64,000 nt of DNA from Myxococcus stipitatus DSM 14675. GTDB taxonomy: Bacteria > Myxococcota > Myxococcia > Myxococcales > Myxococcaceae. The notes beneath the pieces are model-generated. The model was not told the DNA's origin and ran no database searches. It worked only from the letters and a program-made list of their open reading frames with translations. Positions 34,345 through 46,100 of the stretch are shown piece by piece (within the stretch, counting starts at the first letter, position 1; the number at the start of each line of letters is the position of its first letter). Location of the stretch: positions 7,505,501-7,569,500 of the forward strand of contig NC_020126.1 in the NCBI RefSeq assembly GCF_000331735.1, read 5' to 3'. Both the position numbers and the translations under genes were made by a program.

Positions 34345-37181
34345 GCGCCTCCTCTTCCCCTGCTCTGAGCCCTTCCATGAAGACCTCCCTCCTCCGAGGC
34401 GGTGGCGCGCTCGCGCTGCTGCTCGTCGCGTTCTTCGCGACGCTTCCCCTGCCCGCGCTCGCCGCCGGTCAGAACTACGGCCGCATGGCCGGTTACGTCT
34501 ATGACCCGACGGGCGCGCCGCTCGCCGAGGTGCCGCTGACGGTGAGCGGCCCGGCGCTGCAGCAGCCCCAGTCGCGCACCAGCGGCGAGGACGGCCGCTT
34601 CGAGTTCGACACCCTGCCCCCGGGCGAGAACTACGTCCTGGAGGTCAACGTCCCGGGCTTCGCCCCCATCAAGAAGACGGGCATCACCGTCCTCCTGGGC
34701 CAGGCCTCGCAGGTGGACGTGAAGCTGGAGGTGTTCACCGAGACGCAGGCGGTGGCCACCTACGAGATCGTCGAGAAGGTCAACCCCATCATCAACCCGG
34801 ACTCCGCCCAGACGGGCGCGGTGATGACGGCGGAGAAGGCGGCCACCTCGCCTGTCTTCACGCAGGTGCAGGCCATGCCGCAGCTGGTCGCGGGCGTCGG
34901 CCAGGGCAACGCGCCCAGCCTCCGCGCCGGCCTGTCGCGCTACGGCAAGTTCTACATCGACGGCATGGACACGTCCGACGTCGTCGACGGCAGCATCAGC
35001 TCGCCGATGAGCTTCTACGCGGTGGAGAACTTCGAGGTCATCACGGGCGGCCTGGATGCCCAGTACAACTCGCTGGGCCTCATCGAGAACGTCGTCAGCA
35101 AGAGCGGCTCCAACAAGTTCACCTACGACGTGACGATGATCCTGTCGCCGGCGTGGGCGAACGCGAAGTACCGCGGCGCGGCCAACCAGAACCCCAACGT
35201 CGCCAACTACACGCAGAACGAGGTCCCGCTGTCCGAGACCGCCTTCTACAGCCCGCTGGTCGGCGTGGGCGGTCCCATCATCAAGGACAAGCTCTGGTTC
35301 TACTTCTCCGGTCAGTGGAACTTCTCCCACCGCGAGACGCCGCTGGGTGAGGAGAACCGCCCGTCCGACACCGAGACGCGCCTGGCCCGCCTGAAGCTCA
35401 CCTGGCAGCCCACGCCGAAGGACCGCGTGTCCCTGGCGTTCAACTACGACAACAACAACATCACCAACCAGGTCTCCTCGACGTTCGCCTCCCCCGAGGC
35501 GGAGACGAAGATCGACCGCGGCGGCTTCTTCACCATCCTCAACTACGACCGCAGCTTCACGGACAACGTCCTGTTCCAGCTCCAGACGGGTATCACCTAC
35601 AAGGACATCTGGAACGGTCCGATGGACGAGGACTCGCAGGACATCGCCCACATCTACAACAGCACCACGTACCGGAACGCCGGCGCGCTGCGCAACGAAG
35701 TGGGCAACCTGGTGACGGAAGAGCGCATGCGCTTCCAGTTCGACCCGACGCTGCTCTTCAAGGTGAAGAACCACCAGATGAAGGCGGGCGTGCAGATCAG
35801 CTACCTGAGCGGCGACAAGACGGCGCAGGTGATTGGCAACCGCCGCTTCAACGACCGCAACGGCGAGTGCAACCCGGATGACCCGTCGACGTTCCAGTAC
35901 TGCAACGAGCGCATCGACTTCTACAACAGCGAGGGCGTGCAGGCGCCGCTGACCACGGAGGCCTCGGTGCTGACCACCGGCGCCTTCATCCAGGACCGCT
36001 GGAACGTCAACCGCTACCTGACGCTGGTGGCGGGTCTGCGCGCGGACGTGGGCCGGCTGTACGGTGACAACAACCAGTTCATCACCAACCTGGTGGGCAT
36101 CGGCCCGCGCTTCTCGGCCACGTACGACATCTTCGGCAACCGCAGCACGCTGGTGAAGGCGCACTACGGCCGCTCCAACGAGGTCGGCGACGTCTTCATC
36201 GCGCAGCACGCCAACCCCGAGCTGCTCCAGGTCCGGTCCACCTTCGCGGGTGGCGCGTTCGCGGACTGTGCGCCCGACACCGTCGGCAACACGCAGTGCA
36301 GCGTCGCGGGTGGCGCCTCCGGCCGCACCTTCGACAAGAAGAACCACACCCCGCCCAGCGTGGATGAGCTGTCGCTCGGCCTGCACCACGCCATCAGCGA
36401 GGGCGCCGTCATCGGCACCGACCTGACCTACCGCAAGTACAACAACATGTGGGTGGACGAGGAGGTCAACCGCATCTGGGACCCGTCCGGTCAGCGCGTG
36501 ATCGGCTACGTGGACAACGTGGCCCACACGGTGGTGAAGATCCACAACCCGGACGAGGCGTGGCGTGACTACAAGGGCATCGACCTGTGGGCGCAGGGCC
36601 GCACGGGCGCGTGGGACCTGCTGGCCAGCTACACCCTGGGCTTCAGCAACGGCACGGTGGGCGACTACTTCGACGGCTACGGCGCCAACCCGCGCTTCAA
36701 GAAGTTCTTCGAGGGTCCGTCCCCCGAGGACATCCGCCACACCATCAAGGGCGCCGTCGGCTACACCACGACGTTCGGCCTCGATTTCGGCGTGCGCTTC
36801 AACTACCGCACGGGCGCGCCCATGTGGATGTTCCAGGAAGGCTCCGTCGACCGGCAGCGCGTCGTCCGCTCGCCGCGCGGCACGGGCCACGCCTACAACA
36901 CCGCCAACGGCATCCCGGACTTCAATGACCCGGCCGCCATCTCCGAGCTGCGCCAGCCGAGCCAGTTCCTGTTCGACGTCCAGGCCCGCTACGACCTGAA
37001 CCGCATCGTGAAGACGCAGGAGACGAAGATGGAGCTCACGCTCATCCTCTTCAACGTCCTGAACAACAGCGACGTCACGTTCGTCCAGGAGCAGTGGCGC
37101 TCGAACAACAACCGCTTCGGCACGGCGACCAGCCGCCGCAGCCCGATGCAGGCCGAGCTGCTGCTGCGCGTGCGCAACTAG
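34341..37181 (+). CDS. TonB-dependent receptor with N-terminal carboxypeptidase-like domain
   Basis: A 946-aa receptor starting at GTG 34341 (GGGAG upstream; overlaps the previous stop). Signal peptide: LALLLVAFFATLPLPALA. Residues of about 50-130 are a carboxypeptidase-regulatory (Ig-like) module (GYVYDPTGAPLAEVPLTV, DGRFEFDTLPPGENYVLEV). The plug follows with AGLSRYGKFYIDGMDTSDVV and NSLGLIENVVSKSGSNKFT, then a beta-barrel to the end. Such receptors import large or bulky substrates. Together with TonB divergent and the coupled lipoprotein it forms one uptake locus. Terminator follows at 37198. Confidence 0.9.
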   Translation: MSASSSPALSPSMKTSLLRGGGALALLLVAFFATLPLPALAAGQNYGRMAGYVYDPTGAPLAEVPLTVSGPALQQPQSRTSGEDGRFEFDTLPPGENYVLEVNVPGFAPIKKTGITVLLGQASQVDVKLEVFTETQAVATYEIVEKVNPIINPDSAQTGAVMTAEKAATSPVFTQVQAMPQLVAGVGQGNAPSLRAGLSRYGKFYIDGMDTSDVVDGSISSPMSFYAVENFEVITGGLDAQYNSLGLIENVVSKSGSNKFTYDVTMILSPAWANAKYRGAANQNPNVANYTQNEVPLSETAFYSPLVGVGGPIIKDKLWFYFSGQWNFSHRETPLGEENRPSDTETRLARLKLTWQPTPKDRVSLAFNYDNNNITNQVSSTFASPEAETKIDRGGFFTILNYDRSFTDNVLFQLQTGITYKDIWNGPMDEDSQDIAHIYNSTTYRNAGALRNEVGNLVTEERMRFQFDPTLLFKVKNHQMKAGVQISYLSGDKTAQVIGNRRFNDRNGECNPDDPSTFQYCNERIDFYNSEGVQAPLTTEASVLTTGAFIQDRWNVNRYLTLVAGLRADVGRLYGDNNQFITNLVGIGPRFSATYDIFGNRSTLVKAHYGRSNEVGDVFIAQHANPELLQVRSTFAGGAFADCAPDTVGNTQCSVAGGASGRTFDKKNHTPPSVDELSLGLHHAISEGAVIGTDLTYRKYNNMWVDEEVNRIWDPSGQRVIGYVDNVAHTVVKIHNPDEAWRDYKGIDLWAQGRTGAWDLLASYTLGFSNGTVGDYFDGYGANPRFKKFFEGPSPEDIRHTIKGAVGYTTTFGLDFGVRFNYRTGAPMWMFQEGSVDRQRVVRSPRGTGHAYNTANGIPDFNDPAAISELRQPSQFLFDVQARYDLNRIVKTQETKMELTLILFNVLNNSDVTFVQEQWRSNNNRFGTATSRRSPMQAELLLRVRN

Positions 37182-37197
37182 CCACATCGTCTCACGT

Positions 37198-37242
37198 GGG
37201 CCCTCGCTTCCGGTGCGGTGACGCCTGGAAGCGAGGGCCCTT
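37198..37242 (+). terminator. Strong terminator after the TonB-receptor operon
   Basis: Perfect 14-bp stem: GGGCCCTCGCTTCC (37198-37211) / GGAAGCGAGGGCCC (37227-37240), then TTGAAT. Very stable. Confidence 0.8.
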
Positions 37243-37275
37243 GAATCTGGCGGGGAGCCCGTTCTAGACGGGCGT

Positions 37276-39126
37276 GTGACTTCCTCCACGCGTCCCTTCC
37301 GTTTCGGGCTGCTGTCCGCCCTCCTCGCCGCTTGTGCCTCCACGCCCCCCGCGCCGGAGGCCGCTCCCCAGGTGCCACCGCCCGCGCGCTCGAGCGCCGC
37401 GGAAGTCGCGCCGGAGCCCCTCCGCATCACCGTGGTGGGAACCAACGACCTGCACGGCTGGGTCATGCCCTCCCGCGCCACGCTGCCCAACGGCGCGGCG
37501 GTGGAGCAAGGCGGACTGGCCGCGTTCGCGGGCTACCTGCGCATCCTCCGGGCGGAGAACCCGGACGGCGTGCTGCTGCTGGATGGAGGCGACCTCTTCC
37601 AGGGCACGCTCGCCTCCAACCTCACCGAGGGGGCGGTGGTCATCGACGCGATGAACACGCTGGGCTACTCGGCCTCCGCGCTGGGCAACCACGAGTTCGA
37701 CTTCGGGCCCGCGGGGCCGCTCTCGGTGGGGATTGACGGGGAGGACCCGTTCGGTGCGCTCAAGGCGCGCATCGCACAGGCGAAGTTCCCCATCATGGGC
37801 GTCAACGTCACGGACAGCCAGACGGGCGGGGTGCCGACGTGGCTGGGCAATGACGGCACGCTGCTGGTGGAGCGGCGCGGGGTGCGCATCGGCATCATGG
37901 GGCTGGCGACGCCGCACACGCCGCAGGTGACCAACCCGGTGAACGTGGCGAGCCTGCGCTTCGCCCCGCTGGCTCCGGTGGCGCTCGCCACGGCCCAGGC
38001 GCTGCGCGCGCGCGGGGCCGAGGTGGTGGTCGCGGTGGCGCACGCGGGCGCGGTGTGCAAGCGGCACGACAACCCTCGGGATGCCTCCTCGTGCGACCGG
38101 GGGGACAGCGAGATCGTCGAGCTGCTGGAGGAGCTGCCGGAGGGGACGCTGGACGCGGTGGTGGCCGGGCACACGCACCAGCCCGTGGGCCACTTCATCC
38201 GGGGCACGCCGGTCATCGAGACGTCGGGCAAGGGCCGCGCCTTCGGACTCGTGGACCTCTACGTGGACCCGGTGACGCGCAAGGTGCTGCCCGAGAAGAG
38301 CAAGCTGGAGGGCTCCATCCCGGTGTGCGTGCGCGTGGACTCGACGGTGGGCACGTGTGACGAGCGGAAGCTGAAGGACACGAAGCAGGTGGAGCTGGCG
38401 CCCGCGACGTTCCGGGGACAGCCGGTGGTGGTGGACGCGGCGATGGAGGCGCAGCTCTCCCAGGCGCTGGCGCAGGTGGAGGAGGTGCAGCGTCGGCCGT
38501 TGGGGGTGAGGGTTCCGGAGACGCTCACGCGCAACTACGAGGCGGAGAGCCCGCTGGGGAGCGTGCTGTCGGACGCGCTGCGGGCCGTGTCGAAGTCGGA
38601 CATCGCGCTGCTCAACAGCGGCGGCCTGCGCGCGGAGCTGCCCGCGGGGGAGCTCACCTACGGCGCGCTGTTCGAGGTGCTGCCCTTCGACAACACCATC
38701 GCGGTGCTGACGGTGTCGACGGAGGAGCTGAAGCGGCTGCTGGAGGCGGCGTATGCGCGCAAGGGCATCTACCAGGTGTCGGGGCTGAAGGTGCGCGTCG
38801 AGACGTGCAACGGCGTGTCGAAGCTGGCCTCCGTCACCCTGGCGAACGGCAAGCCGCTGCCCGCCAACAAGCGCTTCCGGGTGGCGATGCCGGACTTCCT
38901 GGCGCGGGGCGGTGGTGGACTGGACGACGTGCTCAAGACGCTGGCGCCGGAGAGCATCGACCTGGGTGAGCGTCAGGCGCTCACGCTGCGCGATGGGCTC
39001 ATCGAGCACTGGAAGGCGCGGGGCAAGGCGCTGGTGGCGCCCACGCCCGGCCGGCTCGTGCGCATCACCGGGGCCAGCTGCCCCAAGGCTCCGGCCAGCG
39101 AGGCGGGCAAGGCGTCGTCGAAGTAG
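37276..39126 (+). CDS. UshA-type 5'-nucleotidase/2',3'-cyclic phosphodiesterase lipoprotein
   Basis: A 616-aa protein starting at GTG 37276, with lipobox LLAACASTP. The N-terminal metallophosphatase has GTNDLHGWV, DGGDLFQGTL, LGNHEFDFG, VVAGHTHQP as metal-binding motifs; the C-terminal nucleotide-binding domain has LNSGGLRAEL and VLPFDNTIAVLT. Extracytoplasmic hydrolysis of nucleotides releases nucleoside and phosphate. The protein is flanked by terminators on both sides, so transcribed alone. Confidence 0.9.
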   Translation: MTSSTRPFRFGLLSALLAACASTPPAPEAAPQVPPPARSSAAEVAPEPLRITVVGTNDLHGWVMPSRATLPNGAAVEQGGLAAFAGYLRILRAENPDGVLLLDGGDLFQGTLASNLTEGAVVIDAMNTLGYSASALGNHEFDFGPAGPLSVGIDGEDPFGALKARIAQAKFPIMGVNVTDSQTGGVPTWLGNDGTLLVERRGVRIGIMGLATPHTPQVTNPVNVASLRFAPLAPVALATAQALRARGAEVVVAVAHAGAVCKRHDNPRDASSCDRGDSEIVELLEELPEGTLDAVVAGHTHQPVGHFIRGTPVIETSGKGRAFGLVDLYVDPVTRKVLPEKSKLEGSIPVCVRVDSTVGTCDERKLKDTKQVELAPATFRGQPVVVDAAMEAQLSQALAQVEEVQRRPLGVRVPETLTRNYEAESPLGSVLSDALRAVSKSDIALLNSGGLRAELPAGELTYGALFEVLPFDNTIAVLTVSTEELKRLLEAAYARKGIYQVSGLKVRVETCNGVSKLASVTLANGKPLPANKRFRVAMPDFLARGGGGLDDVLKTLAPESIDLGERQALTLRDGLIEHWKARGKALVAPTPGRLVRITGASCPKAPASEAGKASSK

Positions 39127-39163
39127 CCCGCGCGCCCCTGGGAGTCACTGGCTTCGGGAGCGA

Positions 39164-39186
39164 GGGTGGTGGAGTCTCCACCACCC
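39164..39186. terminator. Perfect inverted repeat, terminator-like, after the 5'-nucleotidase
   Basis: Arms GGGTGGTGGAG (39164-39174) and CTCCACCACCC (39176-39186) separated by one T: a 23-base inverted repeat, folding as a hairpin with a small loop. No T run, so Rho-independent action is unproven. Confidence 0.5.
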
Positions 39187-39209
39187 AGCCTTCGGCCAGG
39201 AGCATTTCG

Positions 39210-41084
39210 TTGAGACGCATTGGCATCATCACGGTCCTCGCCCTGACGGCGCTCGGAGCGTGTTCGAAAGACAGCCCGCCCGAGGAGCCTCCCGTATCGA
39301 GCGCCGCCCCGTTCCGCCCCTGTGGTGCCATCGGCGCTGGAGCCCTGGCGGCATCCGCGGTGTCTCCTGATGGAACCGTGCTGGCCGCGGCCACCCTTTC
39401 CGGCCAGCTCGTTCTCTATCGATACTCGGATGGAACGCGGCTGAACACGCTGTGGGACTTGCCGGGCCAGCAAGTGGGCGTGTTCTTCTCCAAGGATGGC
39501 CGCCTGCTGGTTGCGGCCAACCGGATGGAGACACGCGTGTGGAGCTTCCCGGACCTGACGCCGGTCCGCACCTTCAAGCATCCACACACGGGCCAGACGA
39601 CGGCGCTGGCCATCTCCCCCGACGGGGCAGTGCTCGCCACCGGTGGGGTTGACTCAGAGAACAGCCAGATCGCCCTCGTCCGCATCTGGAGCATGACGGA
39701 CGGAAGCCTCCAGGGGACCTGGCGGCGGTTGTACGAAGCGCGCGTCGAGTCACTGGCCTTCGCCCCGGATGGAAACACACTGGCCGTCGCCCTGGGCCAC
39801 TTCGTGGCGCTCATCCACGTTCCAGATGCCTCCGAGCAGCGGATTCTCTCGCTCGGCGGCCAACAGGCATCCTGGTCCGCGGATGGAAGACTCCTGGCCG
39901 CGGGAGGTGTGGTGATGAATGTGGACACCTCGAAGGTGGTCAAACCCATGGAGACCTCGCTGAGGCTGGAGACGACCACCTTCTCTTCAGATGGAAGCCT
40001 CTACGCGGAAGGCGCGGAGGCGGGTGTGACGGTCTACCGCACCGCGGACTGGACGAAGCTGCACGTGTTCCCCGTGCGAGAAGGCCGTCCGAGCCGCCTT
40101 GCTTTCAGCCAGGACAACACCGAGCTTCGCGTCGACATGGGGGCGAGCCGCTTCAGCTGCAATGGCGCGTCGCCACAGTGCCCGAACGGAGGGAACGAGA
40201 TTCTCATCCACTCCCTCCAGACCCCGGCCACGACACGCACCTTCTCACTGGGGCCGAGCATGACGGGGGAGGTGACGTTCTCCCCCGACGGCTCACTCCT
40301 CGCGACCACCGCGGACAATGTCCTGAGCATCTGGAAGACCTCGGACCTGAGCGCCGTCGTGGCACCCCCCGTCCGGAATCCCTGGAACATCCAGTTCAGC
40401 CCGGACCAGGGCCGGATTCTTGTGGACTCGACCATCCATGACCTTGCCACCGGGCAGGAGCTCCAGCGACTCAATGGCGGCGTCCTCTCGCCAGACTTCA
40501 GGATGTCCGCGCGAATCGAGCTCGGGGAGAACAAGGTCCTCTTGCACGACGTCGCGACGGGCAAGCTCCTCAAGGAGTTCGCCACCACCCAGTGGACCTT
40601 CGTTTCCGGGTTCTCCCCAGACGGACGCTTCCTCACCGTCACCGGGCTCTCCGGAGGCGTTGACCTTCGCGTCCTGGATGTGGCGCGAGGCAAGGTCCGG
40701 CACTCCTTCGATCTGGAACTCAAGGAGGGCGGCCCGTTCGTCCGGTTCTCTCCGAATGGACGATGGCTCGCCAGCACGGGGCAGTCTGACTTCCCGTCGG
40801 TCATGGTCCTCGGCCTCGAGGACGAACGTCGTACAGCCCTCGAGAACGGCTTCACCGCGGCCTTCTCACCTGACAGCACCGTGCTGGCCGCAGGCAACGC
40901 CAAGGCCGAAGTGCTGTTGTGGAGGACCTCCGACTTCCTGGTCCGTGAGCGATTGAGCGGGCATGGGACCTCGGCTCACGATGAACAGTACCCCCAAGCC
41001 GTCATCAGCGTGGCTTTCGCGCGCACCGGACAGCTCGCGACGCTGGGGGCGGACCGGACCGTCCGCCTCTGGTGTTCTCAGTAG
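39210..41084 (+). CDS. WD40-repeat lipoprotein
   Basis: A 624-aa protein starting at TTG 39210 (CAGGAG upstream), lipobox LTALGACSKD. At least a dozen beta-propeller repeats show the core SPDG...LA pattern: SPDGTVLAAA, SPDGAVLATGG, APDGNTLAVA, SADGRLLAAG, SPDGRFLTVT, SPNGRWLAST, SPDSTVLAAG. Two propellers may be present. Typically a protein-interaction platform anchored by lipid at the membrane. Third-position GC looks a little lower than in its neighbours by eye, so this gene may have a different history, but that is not proof. Function unknown. Confidence 0.8.
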   Translation: MRRIGIITVLALTALGACSKDSPPEEPPVSSAAPFRPCGAIGAGALAASAVSPDGTVLAAATLSGQLVLYRYSDGTRLNTLWDLPGQQVGVFFSKDGRLLVAANRMETRVWSFPDLTPVRTFKHPHTGQTTALAISPDGAVLATGGVDSENSQIALVRIWSMTDGSLQGTWRRLYEARVESLAFAPDGNTLAVALGHFVALIHVPDASEQRILSLGGQQASWSADGRLLAAGGVVMNVDTSKVVKPMETSLRLETTTFSSDGSLYAEGAEAGVTVYRTADWTKLHVFPVREGRPSRLAFSQDNTELRVDMGASRFSCNGASPQCPNGGNEILIHSLQTPATTRTFSLGPSMTGEVTFSPDGSLLATTADNVLSIWKTSDLSAVVAPPVRNPWNIQFSPDQGRILVDSTIHDLATGQELQRLNGGVLSPDFRMSARIELGENKVLLHDVATGKLLKEFATTQWTFVSGFSPDGRFLTVTGLSGGVDLRVLDVARGKVRHSFDLELKEGGPFVRFSPNGRWLASTGQSDFPSVMVLGLEDERRTALENGFTAAFSPDSTVLAAGNAKAEVLLWRTSDFLVRERLSGHGTSAHDEQYPQAVISVAFARTGQLATLGADRTVRLWCSQ

Positions 41085-41172
41085 CGGCAGGAAAGGCGTT
41101 CGCTCGTCCGGCCGCCCTCGGGTCGAAGAGCCCGACGTCTCGATGAGGGGCGGGTAGACTCCATGGCTCCCC

Positions 41173-43101
41173 ATGGGTTCCTCGCCGCCCCCTGACTCCG
41201 AAGACGCGCGTGCCCGGCTGATGCGCCGGGCCCTCTGGCTGCCGCTGCTCCTCGTGGCGCTCGCCTATGCGAACACGGTGCGCGGCACGTTCGTCTGGGA
41301 CGACCACTCGCTGATCGAGGAGCAATCCTTGGTGCGCGAGCTGGCGCCGCTGCCGGACTACTTCACGCGCATGTTCTGGAGCGACTCGCTGAGCGTCTCG
41401 CGCGGCTACTACCGGCCGCTCGTGACGCTGGGGTACGCGGTGGAATACGCCCTGTGGGGTGGCGCCGCCGCGGGCTTCCACCTGACGAACCTGCTGTTCC
41501 ACCTCGTCGTCGTGGCGTGGGTGTTCCTCCTGTGCCGACGCGGGGGCGCCTCCCCCTGGGGCGCGGCCGTCGGCGCGGCGGCCTTCGGACTCTTTCCCCG
41601 GCTGACCGAGTCCGTGGCGTGGATCTCCGGGCGCACCGACATCCTGGCCGCGCTCTTCATGCTCGCCGCGCTGCTCGTCCATCCGTCGAACCAGGCCTCT
41701 CGGCGCTGGCTGTCGGCGGGACTGTTGCTGCTGGGACTCTTCTGCAAGGAGGTGGCGGTGGCCGGAGTCCTCGCGCTCGCGGTCCTGGAGCTGCGCGCCG
41801 TGCGGGCTCGGGAACGAACCTGGGGACAGGCCCTGCGCAACCTCGTGCCCGTGGCGGTCGCGCTCGCCGTCTATGGCGCGCTCCGGCTGAACGCCCTGCG
41901 CTCGGACGTCCGCGAGCTCGATGGCGGCACGAGCACGGGCTTGTCCCTGGGCGAGCGCATGCTCACCGCGCTCGCGGCGGTGGGCCGCTACGCGATGATG
42001 CTCGTGGATGCGCTCAGACCTCGGCTCCAGCAGGGGGTCGTGGGAGAAGCCCCCCTCGCGTGGGTCCTGCTCGGCGCGGGGGTCCTCGTCGCGGGAGTCA
42101 TCCTGGCGCGGCGCTGGGGAGGCAGGCTGTCAGCCTGGTCCCAAGCCGCGCTGGCGGCGGGCGCGCTCGCGCTGGCGCTGGTCCTTCACCTGATTCCCTT
42201 GGGCATCCATACGCTGGCGTCGGACCGCTTCCTCTACGTCCCCGTGGCGATGCTGGCCATCGCACTCGCCGCCCCCATCGAGAACGCCGCGCGGGCCCGC
42301 CCCAAGCTCGCCTTGGCCGTGGCAGGTGGAGTCCTGCTCTCCTTCGCGGCAGCCACGCACCTGCGCAACCGCGACTGGATGGACGAGATGCGGCTGTGGC
42401 GCGTGGCCGAGCGTGTCTCCGGTCCGGAGGACGCGTTCGTCCAGCAGCAGCTCGGTGGGCTCTACATGAACGTGCACCGGTACGACGAGGCACTCGTCCA
42501 CCTCCAGAACTCGGTGCGCACCCAGAGTCGGCTGACGGGCGCCAAGGGCTACAACAACCTGGCGCTGTGCCTCACGAAGCTCGGCCGGCACGAAGAAGCC
42601 CTCGCCTTGTTCGAGGACATGGTGAAGCAGCAGCCCGGCTACCACCGCGGCCACCTCAACCTCGCCATGACGCTGGCGAGAGCAGGCCGCTTCGACGCCG
42701 CCCTCCTCCGGCTCCAGACGCTCCAGGCCCTGACCCCGGGCGACACCGTCATCCCCGAGCTCCGCACGCTGTTCGAGCGCTCACGAGACACCGTGGCCAA
42801 GCTGCCAGCGAAGCGCCCTGGTGACCCGGAGCCCGCGGCGGTCGCGGAGGCTCGGGCCAGGATGTATCAGGAGCTCGGCGCACCTCACGAAGCAGCCACG
42901 AGCTGGGACGCCGTGCTGAAGGCGCCCGACTCGACGCCCGAGCAGCGGCTGCACGCCGTGGGCTTCCTCGTGTTCGAGGGGAACCTGGGCCGCGCTAGGG
43001 ATGCGCTGGAAGGACTGCGGCGCACGCAGCCCGGGGACGAGCGCCTGCTCCTGCTGGAGGAAGCGCTCGTCTCGCGCGCGTCACTCGGCGAGGCTCCGTA
43101 G
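41173..43101 (+). CDS. TMTC-like multi-TM protein with C-terminal TPR repeats
   Basis: A 642-aa protein. The N-terminal half has about ten hydrophobic segments, starting after ALAYANTVRGTFVWDDHSL and including YYRPLVTLGYAVEYALWG, FPRLTESVAWISGRTDILAA; these are the GT105/TMTC-type protein O-mannosyltransferase-like motifs (NTVxGxFVWDD, TESVAWxxGR). The C-terminal 270 residues are TPR helices (NNLALCLTKLGRHEEALALF, HLNLAMTLARAGRFDAALLR). In animals TMTC proteins transfer mannose to protein; in bacteria the function is not shown. Membrane, extracytoplasmic sugar transfer is inference. Confidence 0.6.
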   Translation: MGSSPPPDSEDARARLMRRALWLPLLLVALAYANTVRGTFVWDDHSLIEEQSLVRELAPLPDYFTRMFWSDSLSVSRGYYRPLVTLGYAVEYALWGGAAAGFHLTNLLFHLVVVAWVFLLCRRGGASPWGAAVGAAAFGLFPRLTESVAWISGRTDILAALFMLAALLVHPSNQASRRWLSAGLLLLGLFCKEVAVAGVLALAVLELRAVRARERTWGQALRNLVPVAVALAVYGALRLNALRSDVRELDGGTSTGLSLGERMLTALAAVGRYAMMLVDALRPRLQQGVVGEAPLAWVLLGAGVLVAGVILARRWGGRLSAWSQAALAAGALALALVLHLIPLGIHTLASDRFLYVPVAMLAIALAAPIENAARARPKLALAVAGGVLLSFAAATHLRNRDWMDEMRLWRVAERVSGPEDAFVQQQLGGLYMNVHRYDEALVHLQNSVRTQSRLTGAKGYNNLALCLTKLGRHEEALALFEDMVKQQPGYHRGHLNLAMTLARAGRFDAALLRLQTLQALTPGDTVIPELRTLFERSRDTVAKLPAKRPGDPEPAAVAEARARMYQELGAPHEAATSWDAVLKAPDSTPEQRLHAVGFLVFEGNLGRARDALEGLRRTQPGDERLLLLEEALVSRASLGEAP

Positions 43102-43111
43102 CCCCCTCCCG

Positions 43112-45040
<1,929 letters not shown>

Positions 45041-45101
45041 GACTCATCCAGGACATGGGTTGAATGCCATCCGAATCGAGGCGCTCGGACCGAGCGCCGG
45101 T

Positions 45102-46100
45102 TCACCTCGCGACGACCGCCGCCGGCCCCTTCGCCGCGGGCTTCGTCCCCAGCGACCTGCCGCTGGACTCCAGGTAGCGATAGAAGTCCGAGTCCGCGCG
45201 AATCATGAGCGTCGTGTTGGCGCCCATCGTCTCGCGGTAGGTCTCCAGCGTCTTGAGGAAGCTGAAGAACTCCGCGTTCTGGCCATAGGCCTGGCCATAG
45301 AGGCGCGTCACGTGTGCATCGGCGTCACCGCGAACCTCCTCCGCCTTGCGCGACGCATCCGAGCGAATCGCCTGGAGCTCCCGCTCCATCTCCCCGAGGA
45401 TCTCCTCGCTGCGGCCACGCCCCTCCGAGCGGAACTTCTCGGCGATGCTGCGTCGCTCGGAGATCATGCGGTTCTCCACCTGCTCCCGCACGCTGGCGAT
45501 GTAGTTGACCCGCTGGATGCGGACATCCATCAACGCCATGCCGTACTTGGATATCTGGGGCTGGGCATGCTTCAGGACCTCCCGCTCCAGGTCCTCCCGT
45601 CCCCTCGCGACAGGAGGCGTGGAGCCCGGGCCCGACGCCGCGGTGCCCCACTCCTCGCTCACACGCGCGGGCGCCTTCCAGTCCGAAGCGCGGATGAGCT
45701 CTTCAATCCGCGCCCCCGAGACCTGGTTGCGCACGATGGAGTGGAGGATGTCATTGAGCCGGCTCTCGGCGCCGCGCTCGTCGTGCACGCTCTCCAGGAA
45801 CAAGCGCGGGTTCTCGATGCGCACGTGGGCGCTGGTCTTGACCAGGATGAACTCCCGCCCCAGCGTGGAGATCTGCTCGGCGTCTCCCGCCCAGGTCCAC
45901 AGCCGCTCGTCGAAGCGGTGCACCTCGTCGATGAACGGCCACTTCCAGTGGATTCCAGGCTCGGTGAGCGTGGGCCCCCTGATTTCACCGAACCGGACGA
46001 GGAGGGCTTGCTCCGCCTCGCCCAGGACGAAGACAGCGGAGTACGCGGTGGTCAGCAAGACGGCGAAGAAGACACTCAGGCCTGCGATTCTGGCTTTCAC
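45102..46100 (-). CDS. hflC: HflC-like SPFH/prohibitin protease regulator
   Basis: A 332-aa protein starting GTG 46100, overlapping the HflK stop by 4 bases (GTGA), so cotranslated. N-terminal TM (IAGLSVFFAVLLTTAYSAVF), then a SPFH/band-7 domain: LVRFGEIRGPTLTEPGIHWK, FILVKTSAHVRIENP, VRNQVSG, and the coiled tail with ERRSIAEKFRSEGRGRSEEI. HflC with HflK surrounds FtsH and regulates membrane protease activity. C-terminus is KGPAAVVAR. Confidence 0.88.
   Translation of the reverse strand: MKARIAGLSVFFAVLLTTAYSAVFVLGEAEQALLVRFGEIRGPTLTEPGIHWKWPFIDEVHRFDERLWTWAGDAEQISTLGREFILVKTSAHVRIENPRLFLESVHDERGAESRLNDILHSIVRNQVSGARIEELIRASDWKAPARVSEEWGTAASGPGSTPPVARGREDLEREVLKHAQPQISKYGMALMDVRIQRVNYIASVREQVENRMISERRSIAEKFRSEGRGRSEEILGEMERELQAIRSDASRKAEEVRGDADAHVTRLYGQAYGQNAEFFSFLKTLETYRETMGANTTLMIRADSDFYRYLESSGRSLGTKPAAKGPAAVVAR

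Noticed and set aside
34305..37490. Minus-strand ORF of 1061 aa opposite the TonB receptor
   Set aside because: Antisense shadow of a recognised receptor; composition is His/Arg/Val rich without motifs, and it crosses a strong terminator.
37264..39009. Minus-strand ORF of 581 aa opposite the 5'-nucleotidase
   Set aside because: Shadow; the plus frame has all UshA motifs.
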